A stretch of 64,000 bases of DNA from Bacteroidia bacterium (GTDB lineage Bacteria > Bacteroidota > Bacteroidia > Bacteroidales > GWA2-32-17): the NCBI GenBank assembly GCA_016218155.1, contig JACREQ010000034.1, positions 62,001 through 126,000 of the forward strand, given 5' to 3'. A program made the translations under genes and the position numbers. Position 1 is the stretch's first letter, and the number at the start of each line of letters is the position of its first letter. Shown piece after piece: positions 17,942 through 27,684 of this stretch. Under the pieces are notes generated by a model, which did not search any database, was not told the DNA's origin, and saw nothing but the letters and a program-made list of their open reading frames with translations.

Positions 17942-18607
17942 TTAAAGTAATGCTTTCATTAAAAAGAATATCGGAATAATTGAAAAACCTACTGCAATAA
18001 CTATTGCGTAAAGAGTTCCAATAAATTTTAAGCGTGGTAACCAAACAGTATTGTTTAGTCCAAGTGTTTGAAATGAAGACTGGAAAGAATGATTTAAGTG
18101 TAATCCTAATAAAATAAATGAAATAATATAAATTACACTAAAATACCAATATTGAGGTTGGAAAATACCTATTACTAAGTCGAATTCAGACATTTGTCCG
18201 CTTTCAATTAAATCGGTAAATTTTATTTTATAAAAGTAATTAATAAGGTGAAGCACTAAAAATGCTAATACAGTAGCTCCAGAAATAAACATGTTTTGAG
18301 ACGACCATGATGTGTCACTATTTGTACTGACAGCATATTTTACCGGACGAGCTGCACGGTTTTTCATAGTTAGTATGGTTGCATAAAGCATATGGAAAAT
18401 AAATCCTGCTGCAAGTACCCATTGCATTACAAACATTATGGTGTTGGTTCCCATAAAATGAGCAACAGTATTAAATGTACTACCATCTGCATCAACCATA
18501 GTAAGCAGGTTTACAAACAGATGCACACATAAAAAAACAACTAAAAACAATCCGGTTAAACTCATTATAACCTTTTTGCCGATTGAAGAAGATAAAAAAC
18601 CGCTCAT
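17942..18607 (-). CDS. sdhC: Succinate dehydrogenase/fumarate reductase cytochrome b subunit (B-type)
   Basis: Membrane anchor of complex II, 221 residues with five predicted helices (about 12-34, 58-80, 105-125, 150-172, 192-215). It begins MSGFLSSSIGKKVIMSLTG, typical of the single-subunit di-heme type b anchors of Bacteroidota and Bacillus/Wolinella. Histidines suited to bind the two hemes lie within the helices (FLCVHLFVN, FIFHMLYA, FLVLHLINY, LGLHLNHSF). It couples quinone chemistry to the flavoprotein. First gene of the operon; the upstream 150 bases are shared with the divergent aminopeptidase gene. A TACTTTCG element on the minus strand at 18682-18689 is a possible -7 box. Confidence 0.95.
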   Translation of the reverse strand: MSGFLSSSIGKKVIMSLTGLFLVVFLCVHLFVNLLTMVDADGSTFNTVAHFMGTNTIMFVMQWVLAAGFIFHMLYATILTMKNRAARPVKYAVSTNSDTSWSSQNMFISGATVLAFLVLHLINYFYKIKFTDLIESGQMSEFDLVIGIFQPQYWYFSVIYIISFILLGLHLNHSFQSSFQTLGLNNTVWLPRLKFIGTLYAIVIAVGFSIIPIFFLMKALL

Positions 18608-18760
18608 ATTAAGAATATTTAGAATAAATTCGTGTTTCGAAATTTTGTTATCTACAAAAAAATTAAAAAAATATTTTTATGCGAAAGTAGTAAGTTCTTA
18701 AATTGATTATTTTCAAAAATTATTATTTTTTGTAATTTATATGTAATCTAAATTAACGAT

Positions 18761-20041
18761 ATGAATAAATTAACCCCAGAACTTTACAAAAAAAATAGGG
18801 CAAAACTTTCTAAACTTCTTAAGCCTAATTCAGTAGCAATAATATGTTCTGCAACACATTCCATGCGTACCAGAAGTTTGTATAATGAGTTCCGTCAAAG
18901 CTCAAATATGATTTATCTGACGGGTGTTATGCAGGAAGAAACTGTTTTGGTTCTTTATCCAAACCATTCAAAAAAGGAGTTTAGAGAAATATTATTTATT
19001 CGATATACTGATAATAAAACATTAATATGGGAAGGGCATAAGCATTCAAAAGAAGATGCTACGATGATTTCAGGTGTAGGTAATGTCAAGTGGTGTAGCG
19101 AATTGCCGATATTTTTGAAAAAGGTAATTGAAAGCGCTTCATACATTTATTTAGAAATGGGTGATGAATGCTCGGTAAATGATGCTCCAATTTCTGCTTC
19201 ATTCAGATTTGCCGAAGAAATAAAATCAAAATATCCTTCACAACGATTTGAAAAACTTGTTCCACTAATTAACCAGTTAAGGTTAGTAAAAGAAACGACA
19301 GAAATCGAAATAATTAAGGAAGCAATAGAGATAACAGGTAAAACTTTTTGTGAAATATTACCTCTAATAAAGCCCGGATTATATGAGTACGATGTTGAAG
19401 CAGAAATTACGATGAGGTTTATAAAATCCGAAAAATGTCCTCATGCCTATTTACCAATTATTGCAAGTGGAAATAGTTCAACAATTCTTCATTATAATTT
19501 TAATAATGCCGAATTAATAAGTGGTGATTTGCTTCTTTTGGATTTTGGTGCAGAAAAATCAGGGTATGCATCTGATCTTTCAAGAACAATTCCTATTTCA
19601 GGTAAGTTTACAAAACGGCAGACTGAAGTTTATAAATCTGTTTTATCAATAATGAAAGAAGCAAAAAAGCTAATGGTTATTGGAAATACTATAGATAAAC
19701 TAAATGAATCTGTTGGTTTAATGATGGAGGAAGAACTAATAAAACTAAAGTTGTTAAGAAAAAGTGATATCTGTAAGCAGAATAAGGAAAATTCTTTGTA
19801 TAAGAAATATTACATGCATGGAACTTCTCATTTTATTGGATTAGATGTGCATGATTGCGGGAACAGAGAGGTCCCGTTTGCAAAGGGCATGGTGCTTAGT
19901 TGCGAGCCGGGAATTTATATAAAGGAAGAAGGTTTTGGAATTAGATTAGAAAATGATATTCTGATCGATAAAACTCCAATTGATTTGATGGAAAAAATTC
20001 CAATAGAGTTAGAAGAAATTGAAGAGTTGATGAGAAAATAA
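18761..20041 (+). CDS. pepP: Aminopeptidase P family metallopeptidase
   Basis: Cytosolic Xaa-Pro aminopeptidase-like enzyme of 426 residues, removing N-terminal residues that precede proline. N-terminal AMP_N domain at about 1-160 (SNMIYLTGVMQEETVLVLYP). Catalytic pita-bread domain at about 175-420 with the metal ligands in sight: LLLDFGAEKSGYASDLSRT (two aspartates), HGTSHFIGLDVHD (histidine), LSCEPGIY (glutamate) and RLENDILI (glutamate). Length is close to the usual 430-460 residues. The gene diverges from sdhC and stands alone, with 70 bases before the phosphate transporter gene. The symbol is by family and not proven orthology. Confidence 0.92.
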   Translation: MNKLTPELYKKNRAKLSKLLKPNSVAIICSATHSMRTRSLYNEFRQSSNMIYLTGVMQEETVLVLYPNHSKKEFREILFIRYTDNKTLIWEGHKHSKEDATMISGVGNVKWCSELPIFLKKVIESASYIYLEMGDECSVNDAPISASFRFAEEIKSKYPSQRFEKLVPLINQLRLVKETTEIEIIKEAIEITGKTFCEILPLIKPGLYEYDVEAEITMRFIKSEKCPHAYLPIIASGNSSTILHYNFNNAELISGDLLLLDFGAEKSGYASDLSRTIPISGKFTKRQTEVYKSVLSIMKEAKKLMVIGNTIDKLNESVGLMMEEELIKLKLLRKSDICKQNKENSLYKKYYMHGTSHFIGLDVHDCGNREVPFAKGMVLSCEPGIYIKEEGFGIRLENDILIDKTPIDLMEKIPIELEEIEELMRK

Positions 20042-20110
20042 CAATATAAATAATGAATTCCTTTTTATAGTTGATTATAAAGCTTTATCTTCGCTAATTA
20101 TTGTTGTATT

Positions 20111-22348
20111 ATGGAGTGGTATTATTTAGTAATACTTTTTATTCTTGGATTATTTGCTGTTGCAGATTTAATAGTTGGTGTTTCAAACGATGCAGTTAAC
20201 TTTTTAGGTCCTGCAGTTGGATCACGTGCAGGTTCGTTCAGAGTAATATTGTTTGTTGCGGCAATCGGAATTATTGTTGGAGCTGTATTTTCAGGTGGTA
20301 TGATGGAGGTTGCAAGAAAAGGTATTTTTCACCCCGAACAGTTTATGTTTTCCGAAATATTATTTATTTTTCTAGCTGTTATGATGGCAGATGTAATTCT
20401 GCTGGATTTTTTTAACACATTTGGTTTGCCAACCTCAACAACTGTTTCTCTTGTTTTTGGATTATTAGGAAGTTCGGTCGCTATTTCATTAATAAAAATT
20501 GTTGATATTGGAGGAAACATAAGTGGAATAGGCAATTATATTAATACCGAGAAAGTACTGGCTATTATTTCGGGAATATTGATTTCGGTTATTGTGGCAT
20601 TTGTTGCGGGTATTATTATACAATATATAACTCGTTTAATTTTCTCGTTTGATTTTCATAAAAAAAGCAATATAACTTCAGGATTATTTGGCGGATTTGC
20701 ATTAACTGCAATATTATTGTTTATTGTTTTGAAAGGATTTGGTGATACCTCATTTATTACGAAAGCAGATAAGATATGGGTGTTAAATAATACCTGGCTA
20801 ATTGCTCTCGCTTCTTTTTTAATCTTATCTGCTATATTACAGATTCTTCATTTATTATTTAAATTAAATGTTTTTAAACTTGTAGTATTTGTTGGAACAT
20901 TTGGTTTGGCTTTAAGTTTTGCAGGTAACGATCTGGTTAACTTTATTGGAGCTCCATTAGCAGGATTAAAATCATTTGAGCTTTGGCAAGCTTCTGGTTC
21001 TGCTGCTAATACATACAATATGGGGGCGCTAAAAGGCGATGTCCCTGTGGATGTATTTTTGTTGTTAATAGCAGGATTAATAATGGTAGCAACAATTTTT
21101 ATTTCAAGAAAAACAAGAACTGTTGTTAAAACTACTGTTGAATTAAGTCGTCAGGAGGAGGGCGATGAACGTTGGGGATCGTCATATTTAGCAAGAACAT
21201 TGGTGCAAGGATTTTTTACTTTTCAAAATGGGGTAGAAAAAATATTGCCGAAAAAGTTTTTAAATTTTATTGCATTAAGATTTGAAAACACAAAACAATC
21301 AAACGAGGAAAATCCTGCAGTTTCATTCGATTTAATAAGAGCTTCGGTTAATCTGGTTGTTGCAAGTATACTAATTGCTTTTGCAACTTCATTAAGATTA
21401 CCTTTGTCAACAACCTATGTAACTTTTATGGTAGCAATGGGTACTTCTTTAGCCGATGGAGCTTGGGGAAGAGAATCTGCTGTTTATAGGGTGACTGGTG
21501 TTATAACTGTTATTAGTGGTTGGTTTTTTACTGCATTTATAGCATTCATTGTTGCCGGAATAATTGCAGTTGTAATTTATTTAGGCGGAATGTATGGTGT
21601 TGTTTTAATGCTATTACTTATAGGCATATTGTTATATAAATCAAAAATTAAACATAAAGAACGTGTAAAACAAAGTGCCGAAATTGCGGAAGCAAAGGAA
21701 TATACTCCTGAGTCATCAATAGAACTTTCAGAAATTACTAATCAGCAGTCAATGGATGTGATTAAGAAAATTTCATTAATTTATTCTGAATCAATAGATG
21801 CTCTTGAAGATGAAAACCGGAAATCGCTTAAAATTCTTTCTAAAGATGTTAATTTATTAAATAAGCATACAAAAAAGTTAAAGGGACGGTCATTAAACAT
21901 TTATAAAAACTTAAATAAAGATTTGCAGATTTCAGGTTCTTATATAATTCAAATATATGATTACATCCGAGAAATAGAATATTGTCTGAATTATATAACA
22001 ACTCCGTCGTTTATTCATGTTAACAACATACACAATCCAATTCCTTCACAGCAAATAAAAGATCTTAGAAAATTAAAATTACAGGTTAACGAATTGTTTG
22101 AATTTGTGATTGAACAACTAACAAAAGAAAATATTTCTTTTAATGAGGTTCAGATAAAAATAAATAATGTAGTTTTATTTATTGAGAATAATAGAGTTGG
22201 TTATCTTAGAGATCAGAAAGAAAGCGATATAAATACAAGATCAACAATGTTATATTTAGGCATTATGCATGAAACAAAAAACATGTTAATTCATATAGAA
22301 AACTTTTCTAAAGCCTATGAAAACTTTTTGTTGTCATTACCAAAGTAA
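20111..22348 (+). CDS. PiT-family inorganic phosphate transporter with C-terminal PhoU-like domain
   Basis: Inner-membrane phosphate permease of 745 residues. Two inverted PHO4 halves are seen by their signatures: GVSNDAVNFLGPAVGS near residue 24 and FAGNDLVNFIGAPLAG near 275, with about eleven hydrophobic segments up to residue 520. LPTSTTVSLVFGLLGSS and LPLSTTYVTFMVAMGTS are the matching pore motifs. Residues about 540-745 are charged and helical (repeated stretches of KxxNLLNKHTKKLK type) and look like a PhoU-type regulatory domain, which in other bacteria is a separate protein. The fused form is common in Bacteroidota. A TATCTTCG element at 20086-20093 may be the -7 box. Confidence 0.9.
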   Translation: MEWYYLVILFILGLFAVADLIVGVSNDAVNFLGPAVGSRAGSFRVILFVAAIGIIVGAVFSGGMMEVARKGIFHPEQFMFSEILFIFLAVMMADVILLDFFNTFGLPTSTTVSLVFGLLGSSVAISLIKIVDIGGNISGIGNYINTEKVLAIISGILISVIVAFVAGIIIQYITRLIFSFDFHKKSNITSGLFGGFALTAILLFIVLKGFGDTSFITKADKIWVLNNTWLIALASFLILSAILQILHLLFKLNVFKLVVFVGTFGLALSFAGNDLVNFIGAPLAGLKSFELWQASGSAANTYNMGALKGDVPVDVFLLLIAGLIMVATIFISRKTRTVVKTTVELSRQEEGDERWGSSYLARTLVQGFFTFQNGVEKILPKKFLNFIALRFENTKQSNEENPAVSFDLIRASVNLVVASILIAFATSLRLPLSTTYVTFMVAMGTSLADGAWGRESAVYRVTGVITVISGWFFTAFIAFIVAGIIAVVIYLGGMYGVVLMLLLIGILLYKSKIKHKERVKQSAEIAEAKEYTPESSIELSEITNQQSMDVIKKISLIYSESIDALEDENRKSLKILSKDVNLLNKHTKKLKGRSLNIYKNLNKDLQISGSYIIQIYDYIREIEYCLNYITTPSFIHVNNIHNPIPSQQIKDLRKLKLQVNELFEFVIEQLTKENISFNEVQIKINNVVLFIENNRVGYLRDQKESDINTRSTMLYLGIMHETKNMLIHIENFSKAYENFLLSLPK

Positions 22349-22446
22349 CCTAATTCATTATTTTTTTTAATTTAACTTTCTCAATTCAAATTTTTTGATT
22401 TGGTTTTTGTAATTTCGTGGCTTGTAATTTAGAAATTAAATTTAAA

Positions 22447-23916
22447 ATGAGTCAAAATATACACATTTACAACACAATAAATAGAAAGAAAGAAGAATTT
22501 ATTGCTCTTAATCCTCCATTTGTGGGTATTTATGTTTGCGGTCCAACAGTATATGGAGACCCTCATCTTGGTCATGCACGACCTGCAATAACTTTTGATA
22601 TACTTTTCAGATATCTTGTTTTCCTTGGAAATAAAGTACGTTATGTAAGAAACATTACTGATGTTGGACATTTAGAGAATGATGCTGATGAAGGCGATGA
22701 TAAGATTGCAAAAAAAGCTAGGCTTGAGCAGTTGGAGCCAATGGAAGTTGTACAGTACTATACAGACAGGTACCACACTTTTATGGATATGCTTAATGTG
22801 AAAAAACCAAGCATAGAACCACGTGCATCCGGTCATATTATAGAGCAGTTGCAGCTAATTGATGAAATTGAGAAAAACGGATTCGCTTACGAAAGAGATG
22901 GTTCTGTTTATTTTGATGTTGAAGCATATGCAAAAAAATATCATTACGGAAAACTTTCTGGTCGTGTTTTAGATGATCTATATTCAAATACGCGTGATCT
23001 GGATGGACAGGGAGAAAAGAAAAACTCATTTGATTTTGCTCTTTGGAAGAAGGCATTACCCGAGCATATTATGCGCTGGCCTTCACGTTTTGGTGATGGT
23101 TTTCCTGGTTGGCATCTTGAATGTTCTGCTATGAGTACAAAATATCTTGGCGAAGAATTCGATATTCACGGTGGCGGGATGGATTTACTTTTTCCGCATC
23201 ATGAGTGTGAGATTGCACAATCTGTTGCTGCATCTGGAAAAGAAACTGTTCGTTACTGGATGCATAACAATATGATCACAATTAATGGTCAGAAAATGGG
23301 TAAGTCGCTTGGTAATTTTATTACACTTGAGGAATTATTCACAGGAAAACACGCCGTGCTTACAAAGGCATATAGTCCAATGACTGTTCGATTTTTTATT
23401 TTACAGGCACATTATCGTAGTACTCTTGATTTTTCTAACGAAGCATTGACAGCTGCCGAGAAAGGATTTGAGCGTATGATGGAGGCCTATAATAATATTG
23501 AAAAAATTACTATATCTGAAGCTTCAACGATTAATGTTCAGGAAATTCGTAACAAATGTCAGGATGCATTAAACGATGATCTTAACACTCCAATTGTTAT
23601 AGCAAATTTATTTGAATTGGTTAAAGGCATTAACTCAGCTTTGGCAGGTACAGAAAAATTTGACAAAGCCAATATTGAAGCAGCTAAAAAACTCTTCGAC
23701 GAATTTATTTTCGATATTCTTGGTTTGGTTGCAGAGTCTTCTTCGGCGGGTAACGAAATACTTGGGAACGTTGTTGACTTATTATTGAATGAAAGAATTC
23801 AGGCAAAAAAACGTAAAGATTTTGAAGCAAGTGACAGAATAAGAAATGAACTTACAGCATTAGGCATAGAAATAAAAGACACTAAAGAAGGCTTTGAATG
23901 GAAACTAAAAAATTAA
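22447..23916 (+). CDS. cysS: Cysteinyl-tRNA synthetase
   Basis: Class I aminoacyl-tRNA synthetase, 489 residues from the ATG at 22447 (an in-frame ATG at 22417 adds ten residues and is less likely). Charges tRNA-Cys with cysteine. The zinc-site cysteine and nucleotide-binding motif appear as [18 protein letters not shown] near residues 28-45 (the HIGH equivalent is HLGH). Other marks are [36 protein letters not shown] (zinc ligands) and [10 protein letters not shown] (the KMSKS equivalent). The C-terminal anticodon-binding part ends [21 protein letters not shown], as usual. It overlaps the next gene by 19 bases, indicating cotranscription. Confidence 0.97.
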   Translation: MSQNIHIYNTINRKKEEFIALNPPFVGIYVCGPTVYGDPHLGHARPAITFDILFRYLVFLGNKVRYVRNITDVGHLENDADEGDDKIAKKARLEQLEPMEVVQYYTDRYHTFMDMLNVKKPSIEPRASGHIIEQLQLIDEIEKNGFAYERDGSVYFDVEAYAKKYHYGKLSGRVLDDLYSNTRDLDGQGEKKNSFDFALWKKALPEHIMRWPSRFGDGFPGWHLECSAMSTKYLGEEFDIHGGGMDLLFPHHECEIAQSVAASGKETVRYWMHNNMITINGQKMGKSLGNFITLEELFTGKHAVLTKAYSPMTVRFFILQAHYRSTLDFSNEALTAAEKGFERMMEAYNNIEKITISEASTINVQEIRNKCQDALNDDLNTPIVIANLFELVKGINSALAGTEKFDKANIEAAKKLFDEFIFDILGLVAESSSAGNEILGNVVDLLLNERIQAKKRKDFEASDRIRNELTALGIEIKDTKEGFEWKLKN

Positions 23917-24986
23917 ATTATTTAATAATTATTGGTGTTATTTGTTTTGCTTTATTTCAATGGTCTTGTAATGGAGATAATACAGATTTAACAAATAATA
24001 ATGATACTTCTGTAGTTTCTAATAATAAAACAGAATTGATTATTAGCAGTCCAAAAAATCTTGCAGTGTTTACAATTGGTGAGAAAATTTCTACAGCTTT
24101 CGAAATTCCCGGTGGGTTAAAACCTGATTCTGTTTCTGTTTATTTGAATGGGAAAAAACAAAACGATCCGGTTTCATTAGTAACAGATTCGGCAAAAGCA
24201 GGAAATAACAGAGTAATTATTAATGCTTGGGTTAAAGGGGTGGAGTACACAAATGGTGTTTCGGTAATTTTAAGATCAAACATTGTTCCGCAACAATATA
24301 CCTATAAAATTTTAAAACGTTATCCTCACGATCAGAAATACTATACTCAAGGGTTAATATTTGAAGATGGATTTATGTATGAAGGTACCGGACAGTATGG
24401 TGAATCAATGCTTTTAAAGTATAAATTGGCAAATAATGAACTTATTCAGAGCTATAATCTTCCGCAGGATGTTTTTGGAGAAGGTATTGTAATTTTTAAA
24501 AATCATATTTATCAGTTAACATGGCAATCTCATGTTGCTTATGAGTACGAAAAAGAAACATTTAAACTTATTAATAAATTTGATTTTGGTACTGAAGGCT
24601 GGGGAATAACAAATTTCAATGAGAATTTAATTATGAGTGACGGGTCATATAATTTATATGTTTTATCGCCCGAATCTTTTAGCGAAATTAAACGAATAGA
24701 AGTCTACGATAATATAGGTCCTGTGAGTATGTTAAACGAACTTGAATTGATTAATGGCGAGATTTATGCAAATGTATATCAAACCGATAATATTGTAATT
24801 GTTAATCCAAATACAGGTTGTGTTACCGGAAAAATAGATTTGTCGGGATTGTTAGATAAAACAAAAATTAAAGATCGTGATGTTGATGTACTTAATGGCA
24901 TTGCTTGGGATGTGAAGGGAAAACGATTATTCCTTACAGGAAAATACTGGCCTGAGATGTATGAAGTGCAAATTGTTAAAAAATAG
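23898..24986 (+). CDS. Glutaminyl-peptide cyclotransferase, lipoprotein form
   Basis: Protein of 362 residues predicted to form N-terminal pyroglutamate on peptides, with a five-bladed propeller fold of the plant/bacterial glutamine cyclotransferase family. Lipoprotein signal: hydrophobic 8-22, cysteine in QWSCNG near residue 24, then an Asn/Asp/Thr-rich linker. An Ig-like domain (about 45-130) precedes the catalytic part (about 135-362), recognised by [73 protein letters not shown] and [21 protein letters not shown]. It starts inside the last codons of cysS. It converges on the outer-membrane protein gene at 25073. Confidence 0.9.
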   Translation: METKKLNYLIIIGVICFALFQWSCNGDNTDLTNNNDTSVVSNNKTELIISSPKNLAVFTIGEKISTAFEIPGGLKPDSVSVYLNGKKQNDPVSLVTDSAKAGNNRVIINAWVKGVEYTNGVSVILRSNIVPQQYTYKILKRYPHDQKYYTQGLIFEDGFMYEGTGQYGESMLLKYKLANNELIQSYNLPQDVFGEGIVIFKNHIYQLTWQSHVAYEYEKETFKLINKFDFGTEGWGITNFNENLIMSDGSYNLYVLSPESFSEIKRIEVYDNIGPVSMLNELELINGEIYANVYQTDNIVIVNPNTGCVTGKIDLSGLLDKTKIKDRDVDVLNGIAWDVKGKRLFLTGKYWPEMYEVQIVKK

Positions 24987-25072
24987 TTTGTTATTTTCAT
25001 TGGAATTACAACACTTTCACGACCACAGTGAGTAAACCCCGATGAGCTAAATTGAGCTAAAGGTTAAAAGAA

Positions 25073-25678
25073 CTACCACAATGAAAAATTAACTCCAAGT
25101 TGAGCTGTATATCCTCTTAATTCTTCAAGATGTTTTGAAGGATAAACGTAACCACCGGTTAAATTTACAAATAAATTCTGTGATGTATAAAGGTGAATTC
25201 CAAGTGTTGGTGTAATTGTAACAATATTCCCTAATTGACTCTGGTACATATCTCCAAACTCTAAACCAAAATATGGTATAAGATAATTTCTGGTTGGGTT
25301 ACGTTCAAGCGATAAGTCAAGACCAATTGCCCAATAAAAGATATCTTTAATGTCCTTTTTAGAACTTTTCATAAAATTTACTTTTGTATATATTCTTCCA
25401 TGGCTCGGTCCTCTGTTTTCGTTTTTATGTATCCATGCTGCAATTAAATATTCAACCGACATTCCTGTAAAATACCCTAAACTATCCTGCATTTCAGGAA
25501 CATAAACATGAAAAACAGCTCCCGGCATAAAATATGTTTCCCATTCGTCCTTGTTAATTTTTACTTCAGGAACTTTGTGTACCTGTGTTTCGGTTGAATT
25601 ATCGTTATTAGTTACCTGTGCATTACCAACACTAATTAATGTTAGTAACAATATTCCAATATAAAATAATTTTTTCAT
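25073..25678 (-). CDS. Outer-membrane beta-barrel-like protein, unknown function
   Basis: Exported protein of 201 residues. Signal peptide at 1-20 (LISVGNAQ). After a charged linker the sequence alternates polar and hydrophobic residues with aromatic girdle residues (SVEYLIAAWIHKN, FYWAIGLDLSLE, NLFVNLTGGYVYP) and ends AQLGVNFSLW, with a terminal aromatic residue as in outer-membrane barrels. This suggests a small eight-stranded barrel of the OmpW/OprF-like kind; no named family is recognised. It is second in a two-gene minus-strand unit after the four-helix membrane protein (33-base gap). Confidence 0.7.
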   Translation of the reverse strand: MKKLFYIGILLLTLISVGNAQVTNNDNSTETQVHKVPEVKINKDEWETYFMPGAVFHVYVPEMQDSLGYFTGMSVEYLIAAWIHKNENRGPSHGRIYTKVNFMKSSKKDIKDIFYWAIGLDLSLERNPTRNYLIPYFGLEFGDMYQSQLGNIVTITPTLGIHLYTSQNLFVNLTGGYVYPSKHLEELRGYTAQLGVNFSLW

Positions 25679-25711
25679 TTTAGATTTATTTTAAAGTAAT
25701 TTATTTAATTT

Positions 25712-26104
25712 TTATATTGCAACTTTAGCTGCTTTTTTCTTAACTGTGTTACTAATAATAAATAATCCTCCTGTTACTATAAATGGAAGATTAAGCAAAA
25801 GTATAACAGAAAGACTAATCCAAACTGAATGATTCATTGCATAGTTATTTGAGTATATAAATGGAGAAAATCCTGCACCTATTAAAATAAAAATTATTCC
25901 ACCAATAAATTCTTTTTTCCATGCAAGGAATAATATTCCAGTTAACACTAATGCCGGAATAGAGTGCATTATAAAACCCAATAGCTGTTGACCCAAAGTG
26001 AGCCTGTTGTCGAATGAATCAAGAGCAAACAATTCAAGAAAAAGTATCGCCAGAATGCATAATATTCTAGGTAACCAATGTATGATTTTAATTTTTGTTG
26101 TCAT
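25712..26104 (-). CDS. Four-helix inner-membrane protein, unknown function
   Basis: Protein of 130 residues with four hydrophobic segments (about 9-27, 42-62, 68-84, 95-120) and a basic C-terminus (VKKKAAKVAI). PRILCILAILFLELFALD at the start is a pattern I have seen in small conserved Bacteroidota membrane proteins (DUF7670-like), function not known. A TACCTTTG -7 element is present on the minus strand at 26128-26135. The gene is divergent from the helix-turn-helix-like regulator and heads the unit with the outer-membrane barrel gene; regulation by the divergent regulator is plausible but unproven. Confidence 0.65.
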   Translation of the reverse strand: MTTKIKIIHWLPRILCILAILFLELFALDSFDNRLTLGQQLLGFIMHSIPALVLTGILFLAWKKEFIGGIIFILIGAGFSPFIYSNNYAMNHSVWISLSVILLLNLPFIVTGGLFIISNTVKKKAAKVAI

Positions 26105-26187
26105 TTTTTTAACTTTTTATTATGAAGCAAAGGTAAACTAGCAATAGGTTGAGTAAAAATTGAAAATCAATACCTCTTTGTAGAAAT

Positions 26188-26282
26188 TTGCAAGAAGTAT
26201 GGTAATAAATATAATTATGTTGCATTAATAAGATACATTTGCATAATTTGCAAATAAAACCGAAAAAGTTGTATTTATTGCA
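26188..26282. promoter_or_regulatory. Cluster of TTGCA motifs in the divergent regulator promoter region
   Basis: TTGCA occurs at 26188, 26220, 26239, 26248 and 26278, three of them in the extended form wTTTGCAwA. A TACATTTG -7 element (26234-26241) overlaps one copy. These may be operator sites for the adjacent regulator. Confidence 0.35.
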
Positions 26283-26320
26283 AATATTAGTGGGTAGATT
26301 TATTTAAAACATAAAAAATA

Positions 26321-27325
26321 ATGCAGAAAACCAATGTCTTGCAAAAGCAATCACAATTTCTGAGAAAGGTTGAAGATCTTATTCCAGCATCAAGTTCGCT
26401 TGTTAATGAATTATCTGATATACTCGAAACAAGCACAGATAGTGCTTATCGCAGAATAAGGTGTGAAACTTTATTAAGTATTGATGAAATAATAAAATTA
26501 TGCGATCATTTTAATATAACATTTGATACTTTTAGCAAAACCGAGAATACATCAGTCACTTTTACTTATTCTAAGTTAGAACCAAGGGTTTCATGTTTTA
26601 AAGAATATCTCGAAAAGCTTTTACAGGACATGAAAACAATTGAAAATTCAAGCCAGAAACAAATAATTTATGCTTGTGAGGATATTCCGGTTTTTCATCA
26701 TTATAACCATCCTATACTTGCATCATTTAAAATGTTTTATTGGATGTTAACTATACTGAATGTTCCTGAGCTAGAATTTGAGAAATTTGATACAGAAAAT
26801 ATTAATAATGAGTTAGCTGAATTTAGCAAGAAAATAGCTACAGCATATTTTAAAATTCCCTCCATTGAAATATGGACAGAAACTACAATTCACAGTACAA
26901 TTAAACAAATCGAGTATTTTTGGGAAGCAGGAAAATTTAAACATAAGAATGATGCATTACAGATATGTGAAGAATTAAGAAATGAAATTACCATTATTCA
27001 GAGGCAAGCCGAAAAGGGGACAAAATTAGACACTACAGAAAATAAGGAACAAAATTTTCAGCTCTACTTTAGCGACATGGAAATTACTAACAATTGTGTT
27101 TACGTTAATATTGGTAGTTTAAAAAGTGTTTACCTTGGACATTTTACATTTAGTACAATGTCAACTTTTAATGATTCGTATTGCGAAGAAACATTGCAAT
27201 GGATGAATGCAATAATAAAAAAGTCTGTTTTAATTAGTGGTATATCAGAAAAGCAGAGGTATCAGGTTTTTAAAAAATATTTTAAATATATAGATGAGCT
27301 TGAGTTTAAAATAAAAAATTCATAA
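26321..27325 (+). CDS. Helix-turn-helix-like transcriptional regulator of Bacteroidota type
   Basis: Cytosolic protein of 334 residues. The first 75 residues look like a degenerate XRE/BetR-type DNA-binding domain (LVNELSDILETSTDSAYRRI followed by LSIDEIIKLCDHFNITFD): a helix with a spaced SAYRRIR motif and a cold-shock-like second helix pair. I know this N-terminal pattern from many Bacteroidota regulators of about 330 residues. The remaining 260 residues form a mostly helical domain without a recognised family, perhaps ligand-sensing. It is divergent from a membrane protein and outer-membrane protein unit, which are natural candidate targets. No autoregulation evidence apart from the TTGCA cluster. 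Confidence 0.65.
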   Translation: MQKTNVLQKQSQFLRKVEDLIPASSSLVNELSDILETSTDSAYRRIRCETLLSIDEIIKLCDHFNITFDTFSKTENTSVTFTYSKLEPRVSCFKEYLEKLLQDMKTIENSSQKQIIYACEDIPVFHHYNHPILASFKMFYWMLTILNVPELEFEKFDTENINNELAEFSKKIATAYFKIPSIEIWTETTIHSTIKQIEYFWEAGKFKHKNDALQICEELRNEITIIQRQAEKGTKLDTTENKEQNFQLYFSDMEITNNCVYVNIGSLKSVYLGHFTFSTMSTFNDSYCEETLQWMNAIIKKSVLISGISEKQRYQVFKKYFKYIDELEFKIKNS

Positions 27326-27525
27326 AATCCTTCAATAATTATTTTAGTATTTTAAAATTGCAATGAATTGGCTAAGCAACCTAAGATCTGCTTTATAACT
27401 GTGATTAATTAAAGTTGAATAATTTTCTGAATTTTTTCAGGGGTTTATTTAGTTTAATAGAAAGTGTGCTTTAGACATTTAATTTAATCCGTTAGTCAAA
27501 TTAATTTAAAGTTTAATCCCCAAAG

Positions 27526-27557
27526 TTTGACTTTAGCTCTTTCTTATATTAAATTTG
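27526..27557 (+). promoter_or_regulatory. Consensus Bacteroidota promoter (TTTG-N20-TAAATTTG)
   Basis: TTTG at 27526-27529 and TAAATTTG at 27550-27557 with exactly 20 bases between them fit the Bacteroidota sigma factor consensus. Start of transcription is expected near 27564, giving a leader of about 120 bases before the giant gene. Confidence 0.8.
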
Positions 27558-27646
27558 TCTAAATAAGAATAAGGAAAATATTTAATAAAAAAGTAAACAC
27601 AAAAACCTTATTTTCAGAACACTATATTTTTTTGTCGAATCAAATC

Positions 27647-27665
27647 ATTTAGAATCATTCTAAAT
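27647..27665 (+). promoter_or_regulatory. Dyad 19 bases upstream of the giant gene start
   Basis: ATTTAGAAT and ATTCTAAAT form a perfect 9-base dyad around a single C. As DNA it looks like an operator; as RNA a 7-pair stem with a 5-base loop could form beside the start codon. Confidence 0.5.
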
Positions 27666-27684
27666 AAAGTAAAAAAAATACACT

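Larger units (their letters stand above)
27326..27684 (+). promoter_or_regulatory. Regulatory region of the giant SprB-like surface protein operon
   Basis: A 359-base gene-free stretch. It holds two TTTAATCC direct repeats (27483-27490, 27512-27519), a promoter at 27526-27557, and a 19-base dyad (27647-27665) close to the start codon. No open reading frame or RNA gene is visible in it. Confidence 0.6.
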
